DNA from: Triticum aestivum
Lineage: Eukaryota > Streptophyta > Magnoliopsida > Poales > Poaceae
Length of the DNA stretch: 64,000 bases
Direction of reading: 5' to 3'
NCBI RefSeq assembly: GCF_018294505.1
Contig: NC_057809.1
Location: 419,729,485 to 419,793,484 of the forward strand
This document shows, piece after piece, positions 45,861 to 56,300 of this stretch. Position 1 is the first letter of the stretch, and the number at the start of each line of letters is the position of its first letter. Both the position numbers and the translations under genes were made by a program. The notes under the pieces are model-generated. The model saw only the letters and a program-made list of their open reading frames with translations, did no database searches and was not told the origin of the DNA.

Positions 45861-46669
45861 GAATTGTGGACGAAAGAGGGGATGCCATCCCGGGGCATCC
45901 CCAAGCTTAGACACTTGGGTCTTCCTTGAATATTATCTTGGGGTGCCTTGAGCATCCCCAAGCTTAGGTTCTTGCCACTCCTTATTCCTTGATCCATCGT
46001 GATCTCACCCAAAACTCAAAAACTTTAGCACACAAAACTCAACAAAACCTCGTGAGATCCATTAGTATAATTAGTTGACCATAAACTTACGTGCTATTAT
46101 AAACCAATTAATAATTCTTCTTGCATAATACCTACTGTATTCTAACTTCTCCATGACTTATACTAACATCAATAAAATAAGCACAATATACAAAGAAAAA
46201 TAGAATATGTCTAAAATAGAACAGTTTGTATTGATCTGAACTAAAACCATACTTCTGTAAGTCTAAAAATTCTGAAAAATTAGGACAACTAAAATTTTTG
46301 TATCTCAATATTGTGCAAATGTTTTAGAATTTTATCATGTTCCAGTAAAAAATGGAAATTACACCACTGGGCATAAATGTTTCTGTTTTTGCATAGAATC
46401 AATTCAACTATCATTCAAATCATCCCAAAGGCTTTACTTGGCACAACCACTAATTGAAATATAAAAACACAATCATTACAGTAGCAATAATCATGTCATC
46501 AAACAAAAATATAAAATGGGTGACTATTGGGTTGTCTCCCAACAAGCTCTTTCTTTATAGACATTAAGATAGGCTTTGAGATTTTAACGATGCTCACATA
46601 AATGGTAAAAATTGCATTACAAAGAGAGCATCATAAAACCTGTAAAAACACATTTAATTCTAACGTACT

Positions 46670-47167
46670 TCATATGCATAGGAATTTTATAATAAAAAAA
46701 TTATCAAGACAAGCAATATCTAGCATATGGAAGAAATAAGAATGCATTGACAGTTTCGACATGATGAGAGGTAATTTAGTATCATGAATACTTTTATAAC
46801 CATATTTGCCTCTCTCAAAATATTTACATGTAGGATCATAATCAAATCCAACAATATAGCTATCACATGACATACTCTCAACATGATCCACATGCATACA
46901 AATTTTATAATCTTCCAAAATAGTGGGATTATCATCAACTAAAGTCATGACCTCTCCAAACCCACTTTTAGTAGTATTGAAAATAACATTACTAATAATA
47001 GATTCATCATGAAGCTGAAAGGAATTTTCAAGATCACAAGAATCATCATAATTATCACGCAAATCATGACCATTAGCACAATTGATATTCACAGAATTTA
47101 TACTAATGCAATTACAACCATGCTTTTCATTCAATAGATGTATCCCAATAGCATTTTCTTTTATCAC
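46670..47167 (-). CDS. ORF of unknown function in Athila-like element 2
   Basis: 165 codons, starting about 200 bp inside the PBS, where gag normally begins. It is Asp/Cys/His-rich at the start (HGCNCISINSVNINCANGHD), followed by HVESMSCDSYIVGFDYDPTC and KYFERGKYG. The last block is shared with the ORF at 2838-3464 (PTCNYYERG), so the ORF is conserved between two copies. The C-terminus is hydrophobic (FFIIKFLCI) and may have been altered by drift. I do not recognise a family. It could be a truncated accessory protein of non-autonomous Athila-like elements. Confidence 0.4.
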   Translation of the reverse strand: MIKENAIGIHLLNEKHGCNCISINSVNINCANGHDLRDNYDDSCDLENSFQLHDESIISNVIFNTTKSGFGEVMTLVDDNPTILEDYKICMHVDHVESMSCDSYIVGFDYDPTCKYFERGKYGYKSIHDTKLPLIMSKLSMHSYFFHMLDIACLDNFFIIKFLCI

Positions 47168-47363
47168 TTCTTCATTTTTAGCTATTGATTTACAATATGT
47201 AGCAAATTTGAAAAGACTAGCAAGCGGATGAGGATCCGTATATCTTTATTTTTATTTTCTATTTTTGTGTGTCAATGATAAGGATAACATAACTAGGAAA
47301 ATAAAAAGTAGAGCAAGTAAATGGTAATGTGTGTGAAGGGACCTTGAGTTGTTTGATGAAGTC

Positions 47364-47381
47364 TCCCGGGAAATAGCGCCA
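47364..47381 (-). other. Primer binding site of Athila-like element 2 (degenerate)
   Basis: TGGCGCTATTTCCCGGGA on the minus strand. It compares with TGGTGCCGTTGTCGGGGA in the plus-strand relative at 4868 and lies about 15 bp inside the LTR end in both. Confidence 0.65.
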
Positions 47382-47396
47382 GAAATTCTTCTTGCT

Positions 47397-48911
47397 ACTT
47401 GTGAAATGGGTTGGGATTTCCCTCAAGAGGAAGGAGGGTAGTAGAGTAGCAGAAAGTATTTCGTTCAGTAAAGAACAAAGGTTTATCAAACAATAGGAGA
47501 TTCACAAAAACAACCTTTAGCACTATCTACACACACAAGAGCAAATACTTGCACCCAACACGGGCAAGAGGGTTGTCAAATCATGTGTACTCGTTAATTG
47601 CAAGGACTAAAACTGATAGTAGGAGATATATAATTGCAAAGCAAACTAAAAGTAAATAAATTGTAGAAAGGTTTTTAGGGTTTTAGTAATATGATTTAAA
47701 TGGACCGGGGGCCATAGCTTTCACTAGAGGAATGTCTCTCATAAGAATAATGATGCGGTGGGTGAACAAATTACTGTTGGGTAATTGATGGAATAGCGCA
47801 TAGTTATAATGTTATTCATGGCATGATCATTACATAGGCATTACATCCGCAAGTAGATCGACATCCATCTGCATGTACTACTATTACTCCACTTCGAGAG
47901 GGCTTCTATGCTTCCCTCTTTGGGTATTAAGTTCATGATAAATAGAGTAATGCATTAAGTATGATGACATAATGCAGACAAAATAAGATCAACTAATGTG
48001 ATTGAACCCCATCGTTTTATCCTTAGTAGCAAAAATACAAATACGTGCCTCACTACTCCTCCTGTCACGGAGCGAGGACACCGCAAGATTGAACCTACTA
48101 CTATGCACCACTTCCACTGAAGATCTAATCATTAACCTGGCCAAATATAGCTCATAAATCGGAAAGCATTACATAGCTATAACAATCACACATAATAAAC
48201 TTCAGAATATAACTCAAATACTTTTAATGAATAATCTGGTCATAAACCCATAGTTCATCGGATTCCAACAAACACACCACATAAAAGGATTACATCATAT
48301 AAATCTCCGAAGAGAACATTGTATTGAAGATCATAGAGAGAGAGAGTCATATAGCTACTGATATGGACCCATATGTCCTGTGGGGAACTAATCACACATC
48401 ATCAGAGGTGCAGCAAGGTTGATAGAGGCCATTCATGATCGATACCCCCTCCGGCAGAGTACCAATGGAGCCTCCAGATGGGATCACGGAAGAACAGAGG
48501 CTTGCGATGGTGGAATAATTGTTTCGGGTCTCGCTCTGGCGGTTTCTGGATTTTATGGAATTTATGGGCCTAGAATTAGTTCAAACGGAGTTTTGAGGGG
48601 AACACAAGCTAAGACACACCCCCTTGGGGCGCGCCATGTGATCTCGAGCTCTTCTCGTGCTGTGTCTGGTCTCCCCCCGAAGCTTCTAGGGTCCCTTCTA
48701 TTCCAAGAAAAAACACCGTAAAATTTCATCGTGTTTGGACATTGTTTGGTACGGTTTTCATGCAAAACAATAAAATAGGTAATAATAGGAACTGGCACTA
48801 GGCACTAGGTTACTTCCCAAAAATTATATAAAATTGCATATAAAGCATACAAGATTGATAATATAATAGCATGAAACAATCAAAAATTATAGATACGTCG
48901 GAGACGTATTA
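47397..48911 (-). repeat. 5' LTR of Athila-like element 2
   Basis: The reverse complement aligns in order with the LTR at 9661-11229: GAAATACTT near the 3' end, AAGCCCTCTCGAAGTGGAG, the GGATTCCAACAAACACACCAC complement, and TAATACGTCTCC at the start. The expected TG start is mutated to TA. The left border is approximate. Flank 48912-48916 is GTGTA. Confidence 0.65.
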
Positions 48912-49380
48912 GTGTAATATATGAAAAGTCTGAGCCCCTTCAAAGCTTCAAGTGTTTATGTAGCCATTCGCATGACACCCTATACCCTTTGTTGAGCTGA
49001 TACAATGCAGAAACATGGCGACCACAATGGCGTGCAACTTGTGTGGGCGCATGATTCCCGAAGGCGTGTGTTATTAAGTTTCCCCATGGCGTGAAGTACT
49101 TGGGCCCTTTCATCGGATGTTGTGATCGACCAGCTGAGGACAGTTTAGGAGGAGAGTGTAAATTTTTGGCTTTTCACCATGCAAGAAGCGCTGCAACCAG
49201 GGGAATTTGTTGCTTGATACATACCCAAATTTGTGTATGTTGCATGCCTATTATCTATCATTTCTGCAATCCTTTTGAAGTTTGTCTAGAACTAACCTAT
49301 TATTTCTGTTGTTCTTTATTTTAGGGAAACAAAAAACTTGTGTATCTTAGAACAATCTAATATAATTCAGAAGCACTTAG
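48912..49380. other. No recognisable feature
   Basis: The largest frame (49091-49324, plus) has 77 codons and no motif I know. The sequence does not match other parts of the window. It may be unique flanking DNA of the ABCG locus or an unrecognised repeat. Confidence 0.4.
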
Positions 49381-50600
49381 GATGTCTTAGTGAGCATTGC
49401 AGCTACAAGCCAGGGCAAAGGGGTGCCCATATGGCCCAAATGCCCTGTTGGGGCTCCCCATGGCCCAAGACACCTAGGGTGGGCATCTGAATTCCCTAGG
49501 GAATTGTTGGTGCCCTCCTCTAACATCAATGATTTATATACCACCTAACCTCTGTCGTATTTATTGGCTATTTTTTCTTTGCATTCAGTTCGCATTTTGA
49601 GGCAGTCTTCAATTCAACCCTAATCTAGTACTCTTCTGGAGGGGGGAATCCATGTTTGTCTTCATCAACCGTACCTCTATCATCGCTTCTCCATATTAGT
49701 TGTGAGTAGTCCTTCCCCTGGACTACGGGTTCATGGAAGTAGCCAAGATGTAATCTCTCCTCTTTTTAGTTCAATTCAGTGGCCATATCAGACGCCCTGC
49801 ATAATTATGATCTATCTAAAGTAAACCATAGTGGTGATTTGATTGTGTGATGAATTATTTATTTATGTTTAGTTGTATTGATTCCCAATATTTGATTTAT
49901 AGATGCATAATTTTCTCCAGTTATTTTCCTCATCTTAATCAATTTAGATGGTTAATACATAGTGGTAATTGTGTGCATTAGTTGGGTTTAATTTTGTAAG
50001 CAAACTACCATCGTGACAATAAATAGAAAAGGCTTGCATTCTATTATTTTCACTAAGCATAAATATTTGTATGAGGTCTCTAATGAATCATGCAACACAA
50101 CAATATGTCATCTTTATTTAGGCAATTATCCATTTCATCCTTAATACATGGATGATGAGAGGGTATCTTAGTCTAAGAGTAGATTATTACCTATAGATGT
50201 AGGGAGGGTCCAGGTCTTTAGAATTATGGGCATACTGCATATATAACATGAACACATTACACACAATCTAGACTGAGCATGAGATATTTCATATGCACTT
50301 TTCACATGACTATGTTACTTTCCGGATTTTTATCTTATGGAGAGTTATAGTTGGTGAACCAATTAACCTAGGCTCAGCTTTGATAATAAGAAAACGCTTC
50401 CAACAACTTTTACATTGGTATTATTTCTAGTTATTATTATTCCAAAAATACAAAAAATATTACTATCATATTATCTTTTAATACCTTGTACAACTTGCAA
50501 AGCAAGCAAGTTTGACACCCTTGTTAGTGTTGTCGGGGGCACACATGAAGTTTTACTTGTGTTACATAGCTAATCATTAGTGTACGAACCCTGTACCTCC
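49381..50600 (+). repeat. Diverged Athila-type LTR-like sequence
   Basis: It shares ordered blocks with the LTRs at 3840-4330 and 10200-10700: GTGAGTAGTCC...GACTACGGGTTCAT, GATCTAT...GTGATGAATTATT, TGGTTA...GTTGGGTTTAATTTTG, and ATACTGCATATATAACATG. Substitution is heavy and no clean TG...CA ends, PBS or internal region are visible. An old solo or partial LTR is the best reading. Confidence 0.4.
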
Positions 50601-50624
50601 ATAGATTGCATTACTTTATGAGTT

Positions 50625-50735
50625 AAAAGCACCAGGAGTCCTAGAACTTGCTCTCAATGTGATGCTTTAGTCCTACAACTTGAAATTTGACCCTACCTAG
50701 TCCCTCAACTTGCATAAGATGTGCAAATTTGGTCC
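50625..50735. repeat. Dispersed 'AGTCCT...CTTG' repeat
   Basis: Repeated phrases AGTCCTAGAACTTGC, AGTCCTACAACTTG and TAGTCCCTCAACTTGCATAA occur within 80 bp. This phrase structure is common in grass intergenic DNA, often at the ends of non-autonomous DNA elements. I cannot define element ends here. Confidence 0.35.
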
Positions 50736-50926
50736 TGACAAATCAGAGAGCGTCATGTGGACGTGTGGGTGCATACCCGGTCAGCGTGTGCTCTTTTGCA
50801 AAGAGGCCCCTAGCATTGCTTTGAATCAACCCGCACAGATGAGCACTTCTCTGAATCAACCCACGAAGACACCAACTTACACAACCAAGTTACACTCTAA
50901 GGACACTGACCTCGTTTCCGGGATGC

Positions 50927-52400
50927 ATGGTGCACATAGAGTTCCCCAAGATCGAAGTGAGGTATGAGGACCTGACGGTGGACGCGTATGTGCATGTCAG
51001 CAGCAGGGCGCTGCCCACCATCCCCAACTTCATATGCAACATGATAGAGGTAGTTGGCCCGTGATCCACAGCTGGAAAAACTAATTTCCACCCTTCCCAT
51101 TCCTCTGTCTAGGTGAAAGTAATATCGGCCACAGGTTTGTGTTACGATTCAATTACCACCCTTGTTTTATTGTGTATGAAACTGGGATTTGTGCTGTAAG
51201 TAGGAGCTCTGCCCGTGAAGTGAATCATTTGCCGAAAGTAGAGCAATTGCCAATGTGCTGTTGAGGTTCTTACTTTATTTTTCTGTGAAATTAAGGCATT
51301 TCTGAGTCACCTGAGAATCTACAGAGGGGGAAGAATGAAGTTACCTATATTGGACAACATTAATGGGATTATTCGCCCATCAAGGTACAATTGAAAATTA
51401 ACTAGTGCTTTTCCGATGCATCGACTAAGCTCTGACAGAGATCTTTGTGAAGAGAAGTTACTAATTCAGATATATTTTATGTTCTTTTTTCTTGCTACAG
51501 AATGACACTGCTTTTGGGCCCTCCAAGTTCCGGGAAGACCACCTTGCTTTTAGCACTTGTCGGTCGACTTGGTCCTGGACTAAAGGTGTGATATCAAATT
51601 AATTAAATTTTTTTATGCTCATTACTCATAGATGATGGGAAAATCTTCGCTATAGGATCACTTTCGACCAAATCTGTATGTGTGTAACGCTTGATGATAA
51701 GTGGAGAGATAGATTGGCATTATCCTGCTCCTGAAAATGATTATCTGATGGAAACACTCATCCCTATCATATTAGAAGTTCAGAACTCTGTTATTAGCTA
51801 CCCTTAGCCTTCTCTGGTTTTGTTGTACTATGTAAAATTATGTTATAAAGTTTATAAAAATGTAGTAGGGAGAAATCCCCTCTTGTTTCCTAAAAAACTA
51901 TCCTGATAGGTATAGTGAGCCTATCAATCAAGGTGCAATATCTGAAACAATATATTATTACTGACCATCATCAATAATTGCAGATGTCTGGGAGCATTAC
52001 TTACAACAGCCACCATCTAAATGAATTTGTGCCTCAAAGAACATCTGCTTATGTAAGTCAGCAAGACTGGCATGCTTCAGAGATGACCGTCAGAGAAACC
52101 CTGGAGTTTGCTGGGTGCTGTCAGGGTGTTGGTATAAAGTATAGTAGGTTATCGCCACCATGTCATTTGGGGTGTTCCTTGATGATTTCCCTTTTGACAC
52201 CGCCAACTTGCAGATATGCTCGTTGAACTTCTGAGGAAAGAAAACAATGTTGGGATCAAGCCTGATGAGGACCTTGATGTATTCATGAAGGTATGATGCA
52301 CCCAGCAAGCTTTGGATAGATGTACCCACACTATTTCGTCTATTACTATGTCATAATTTCTACTACTATTCAGGCATTGGCTCTCGAAGGTAGACAAACG
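50927..52400 (+). pseudogene. Fragment of a full-size ABCG (PDR) transporter, ABCG31/32-like, cut by Angela
   Basis: Exon segments with GT/AG borders and matching phase lie at 50927-51049, 51296-51384, 51501-51585, 51984-52143, 52214-52290 and 52374-52400 (cut). They encode EFPKIEVRYEDLTVDAYV, RALPTIPNF, ILDNINGIIRPSR, Walker [42 protein letters not shown] and [26 protein letters not shown] is characteristic, as I recall, of the ABCG31/32 subgroup (barley eibi1), plasma-membrane exporters needed for cuticle formation. The first ~100-150 residues are missing upstream, and everything after the start of the first nucleotide-binding domain is removed or displaced by the insertion at 52401. The frame is intact up to the cut, with a few odd residues (Cys in AGCCQGVG; an altered base before the donor at 52144). 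Confidence 0.85.
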
Positions 52401-54168
52401 TGTTGGAAATATGCCCTAGAGGCAATAATAAAATAGTTATTATTATATTACCTTGTTCATGATAATCGTTTATTATCCATGCTAGAATTGTATTGATAGG
52501 AAACTCAGATACATGTGTGGATACATAGACAACACCATGTCCCTAGTAAGCCTCTAGTTGACTAGCTCGTTGATCAATAGATGGTTACGGTTTCATCACC
52601 ATGGACATTGGATGTCGTTGATAACGGGATCGAATCATTAGGAGAATGATGTGATGGACAAGACCCAATCCTAAGCCTAGCACAAGATCGTGTAGTTCGT
52701 ATGCTAAAGCTTTTCTAATGTAAAGTATCATTTCCTTAGACCATGAGATTGTGCAACTCCCGGATGCCGTAGGAATGCTTTGGGTGTACCAAACGTCACA
52801 ATGTAACTGGGTGGCTATAAAGGTGCACTACGGGTATCTCCGAAAGTGTCTGTTGGGTTAGCACGAATCGAGACTGGGATTTGTCACTCCGTGTAACGGA
52901 GAGGTATCTCTGGGCCCACTCGGTAGGACATCATCATAATGTGCACAATGTGACCAAGGAGTTGATCACGGGATGATGTGTTACGGAACAAGTAAAGAGA
53001 CTTGCCGATAACGAGATTGAACAAGGTATCGGGATACCGACGATCGAATCTTGGGCAAGTACTATACCGGTAGACAAAGGGAATTGTATACGAGATTGAC
53101 TGAATCCTTAACATCGTGGTTCATCCAATGAGATCATCATGGAACATGTGGGAGCCAACATGGGTATCCAGATCCCGTTGTTGGTTATTAACCAGAGAGA
53201 TGTCTCGGTCATGTCTGCATGATTCCCGAGCCCGTAGGGTCTATACACTTAAGGTTTGATGACGCTAGGGTTATAGGGAAAGTATGTACGCGGTTACCGA
53301 ATGTTGTTCGGAGTCCCGGATGAGATCCCGGACGTCACGAGGAGTTCCGGAGGTCAAGATTGATATATAGGAAGTGTGGATTTGGCCACCGGAAGTGTTC
53401 CGGGCATCACCAGTAATGTACCGGGACCACCGGAAGGGTTCCGGGGGTCCACCGGGAGGTGCCACCAGCCCCGGAGGCTTTCGTGGGCCAAGAGTGGGAA
53501 GGGACCAGCCCCTAGGTGGGTTGGGCGCTTCCCACCAAGGCCCAAGGCGCCATCAAGAGGAGAGGGGGCAAACCCTAGGGACAGATGGGCCCTAAGGCCC
53601 ACCCTAGGTGCGCCCCCCTCTCTCTCCCCCTTGGCCGCCACCCAGATGGTATCTGGGGGCTGCCGCCACCCCTAGGGAGGGAACCCTAGGTGGGGGCACA
53701 GCCCCTCCCCTCCCCCTATATATAGTGGAGGTTTTGGGCTGCCTAACAGATGAGTCACTCTCTCTCAAAGGCGCAGCCCTACCTCTCTCCCTCCTCGTCT
53801 CTCGTAGTACTTGGCGAAGCCCTGCAGGAGTACCGCGCTCCTCCACCACCACCACGCTGTCGTGCTGCTGCTGGACGGAGTCTTCCCCAACATCTCCCTC
53901 TCTCCTTGCTGGATCAAGGCATGGGAGACGTCACCGGGCTGCACGTTTGTTGAACGCGAAGGCGCCGTTGTTCGGCGCTTAGATCAGAATCGACTGCGAT
54001 CTGAATCGCCACGAGTATGACTACCTCATCCGCGTTCTTGCAACGCTTCCGCTTAGCGATCTACAAGGGTATGTAGATGCACTCCCCTTCCCTTCGTTGC
54101 TAGATTACTCCATAGATTGATCTTGGTGATGCGTAGAAAATTTTAAATTTCTGCTACGTTACCCAAAA
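52401..54168 (+). repeat. 5' LTR of the Angela-type element
   Basis: It starts TGTTGGAAATATGCCCTAGA, the well-known BARE-1/WIS/Angela LTR start, and is about 1.77 kb long, as usual. TATATATAG lies at 53717-53725 after a Pro-coding GC-rich stretch. The end ...GTTACCCAAAA has lost the CA. A degenerate PBS TGGCATCATGAG follows at 54170. Confidence 0.85.
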
Positions 54169-55430
54169 GTGGCATCATGAGCTAGGTCTATGCGTAGTTT
54201 CTATGCACAAGTAGAACACAAATTGTTGTGGGCATCGATTTTGTCAATTTACTTGCCGGTACTAGTCTTATCTTGATTCGGCGGCATCGTGGGATGAAGC
54301 GGCCCGGACCGACCTTACACGTACTCTTACATGAGACAGGTTCCACCGACTGACATGCACTAGTTGCATAAGGTGGCTAGCGGGTGTCTGTCTCTCCCAC
54401 TTTAGTCAGATCGGATTTGATGAAAAGGGTCCTTATGAAGGGTAAATAGAAATTGTCATATCACATTGTGGTTTTGGCGTAGGTAAGAAACGTTCTTGCT
54501 AAGAAACCTATAGCAGCCATGTAAAATTTGCAACAACAATTAGAGGACGTCTAACTTGTTTTTGCAGGGCGTGTGATGTGATATGGCCAAAAGGATGTGA
54601 TGAATGATATATGTGATGTATGAGATTGATCGTGTTCTTGTAATAAGAATCACGACTTGCATGTCGATGAGTATGACAACCGGTAGGAGCCATAGGAGTT
54701 GTCTTAATTTATTTATGACCTGCATGTCAAAATAAACGTCATGTAATTACTTTACTTTATTGCTAACCGTTAGCCGTAGTAGTGGAAGTAATAGTTGGCG
54801 AGACAACTTCACGAAGACACGATGATGGAGATCATGGTGTCATGCCGGTGACGATGATGATCATGGCACCCTAAAGATGGAGATCAAAAGGAGCAAAAAT
54901 GATATTGGCCATATCATGTCACTATTTGATTGCATGTGATGTTTATCATGTTTTACATCTTATTTGCTTAGAACGACGGTAGCTTAAATAAGATGATCCC
55001 TCGCAATAATTTCAAGAAAGTGTTCCCCCTAAAAGTGCACCGTTGCGAAGGTTCGTTGTTTCGAAGCACCACGTGATGATCGGGTGTGATAGATTCTAAT
55101 GTTCGAATACAACGGGTGTAAGCCAGATTTACACACGCAATACACATAGGTTGACTTGATGAGCCTAGCATGTACAGACATGGCCTCGGAACACGGAAGA
55201 CCGAAAGGTCGAACATGAGTCGTATAGAAGATACGATCAACATGAGGATGTTCACCGATGATGACTAGCCCGTCTCACGTGATGATCGGACACGGCCTAG
55301 TTGACTCGGATCATGTATCACTTAGATGACTAGAGGGATGTCTATCTGAGTGGGAGTTCATTATATAATTTGATTAGATGAACTTATTTATCATGAACAA
55401 TAGTCTAAGTTGTCTTTGCAAAAAGGGTTG
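54169..55430 (+). other. Leader region of the Angela-type element
   Basis: Non-coding leader between PBS and gag, recognisable as Angela/BARE-1 by blocks such as CACGTGATGATCGGGTGTGATAG (about 55070) and CGGACACGGCCTAGTTGACTC (about 55288). No ORF of note. Confidence 0.6.
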
Positions 55431-56300
55431 TAGATCAATAGCTCGCATTGTAGCTCCCTATTTCAATACGTTCCTAGAGAAGGATTAAGTTGAAAGATAT
55501 TGTAAGCAATGATGCGGACTAGGTCCGTTGCCTGAGGAGTGTCCTCACTGCTACACAGAAGGCTTATGTCTTTGATGCACCGCTCGGTGTGCCAACCCCT
55601 CCAACATCGTCTATGGATGTTATGAACATCTGACAGATACGTCCTGATGACTACTTGATAGTTAAGTGCACCATACTTTACGGCTTAGAATCGGGATTCC
55701 AATGATGTTTTGAACGCCATAGAACATATGAGATGTTCCAAGAAGCTGAAATTGGGCTTTCAGGCTCATGCCCGTGTTGAGAGGTATGAGACCTCTCACA
55801 AGTTCTTTGCCTACAAGATGGAGGAGAATAGCTTAACCAGTGAGCATGCGCTCAGAATGTCTGGGTGCTACAATCACTTGAATCAAGTGGGAGTTAAACT
55901 TCCAGATAAGATGGTGATTGATAGAGTTCTCTAGTCACTATCACTGAGCTACTAGATCTTCGTGATGAACTATGACATGCAAGGGATGGAGATGATCCCG
56001 GAGCTGCTCGCGGTGCTTAAGACCGCAAAAGGTAGAAATCAAGAAGGAGCATCAAGTGTTGATGGTTTAACAAGACCACTGGTTTCAAGAAGGGCAAAGG
56101 CTAGAAGGGAAACATCATGAATGGCAAACCAGTTACCACTCCAGTAAAGGAACCCAAGGTTGAACCCAAACCCGAGACTAAGTGCTTCTATTGTAAGGGG
56201 AACGGTCACTGGTAGCGGTATTACCCCAAATGCATGGTAGATAAGAAGGCTGGCAACTTCAACAAAGTATATACGTGTTATTAATGTGTACCTTACTAGT
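55431..56300 (+). pseudogene. Angela-type gag remnant
   Basis: Short open stretches in several frames match the gag order of BARE-1/Angela: a segment with KLGFQAHARVERYETSHKFF (from about 55743), HLNQVGVKLPD, then a basic region and a damaged zinc knuckle CFYCKGNGH (from 56183) with TAG at 56213-56215 inside it. Many indels are present. It is non-functional. Confidence 0.6.

Larger units (their letters stand above)
45861..48911 (-). mobile_element. Minus-strand Athila-like element 2, right part with 5' LTR
   Basis: It continues from 12650 with GGGGCATCCCCAAGCTTAG (about 45892), GGGTTGTCTCCC (about 46530), an unknown ORF, the PBS (47364-47381) and a 5' LTR (about 47397-48911). No pol is seen in either part. 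The element is the host of the whole nest from 12651 to 45860. Confidence 0.65.

Noticed and set aside
48419..48721. 100-codon plus-strand ORF
   Set aside because: It lies wholly within the Athila-like LTR, antisense to it, and has no motif.
53354..53982. Overlapping Gly/Pro-rich ORFs on both strands
   Set aside because: They fall in the GC-rich part of the Angela LTR, which is non-coding in this family.
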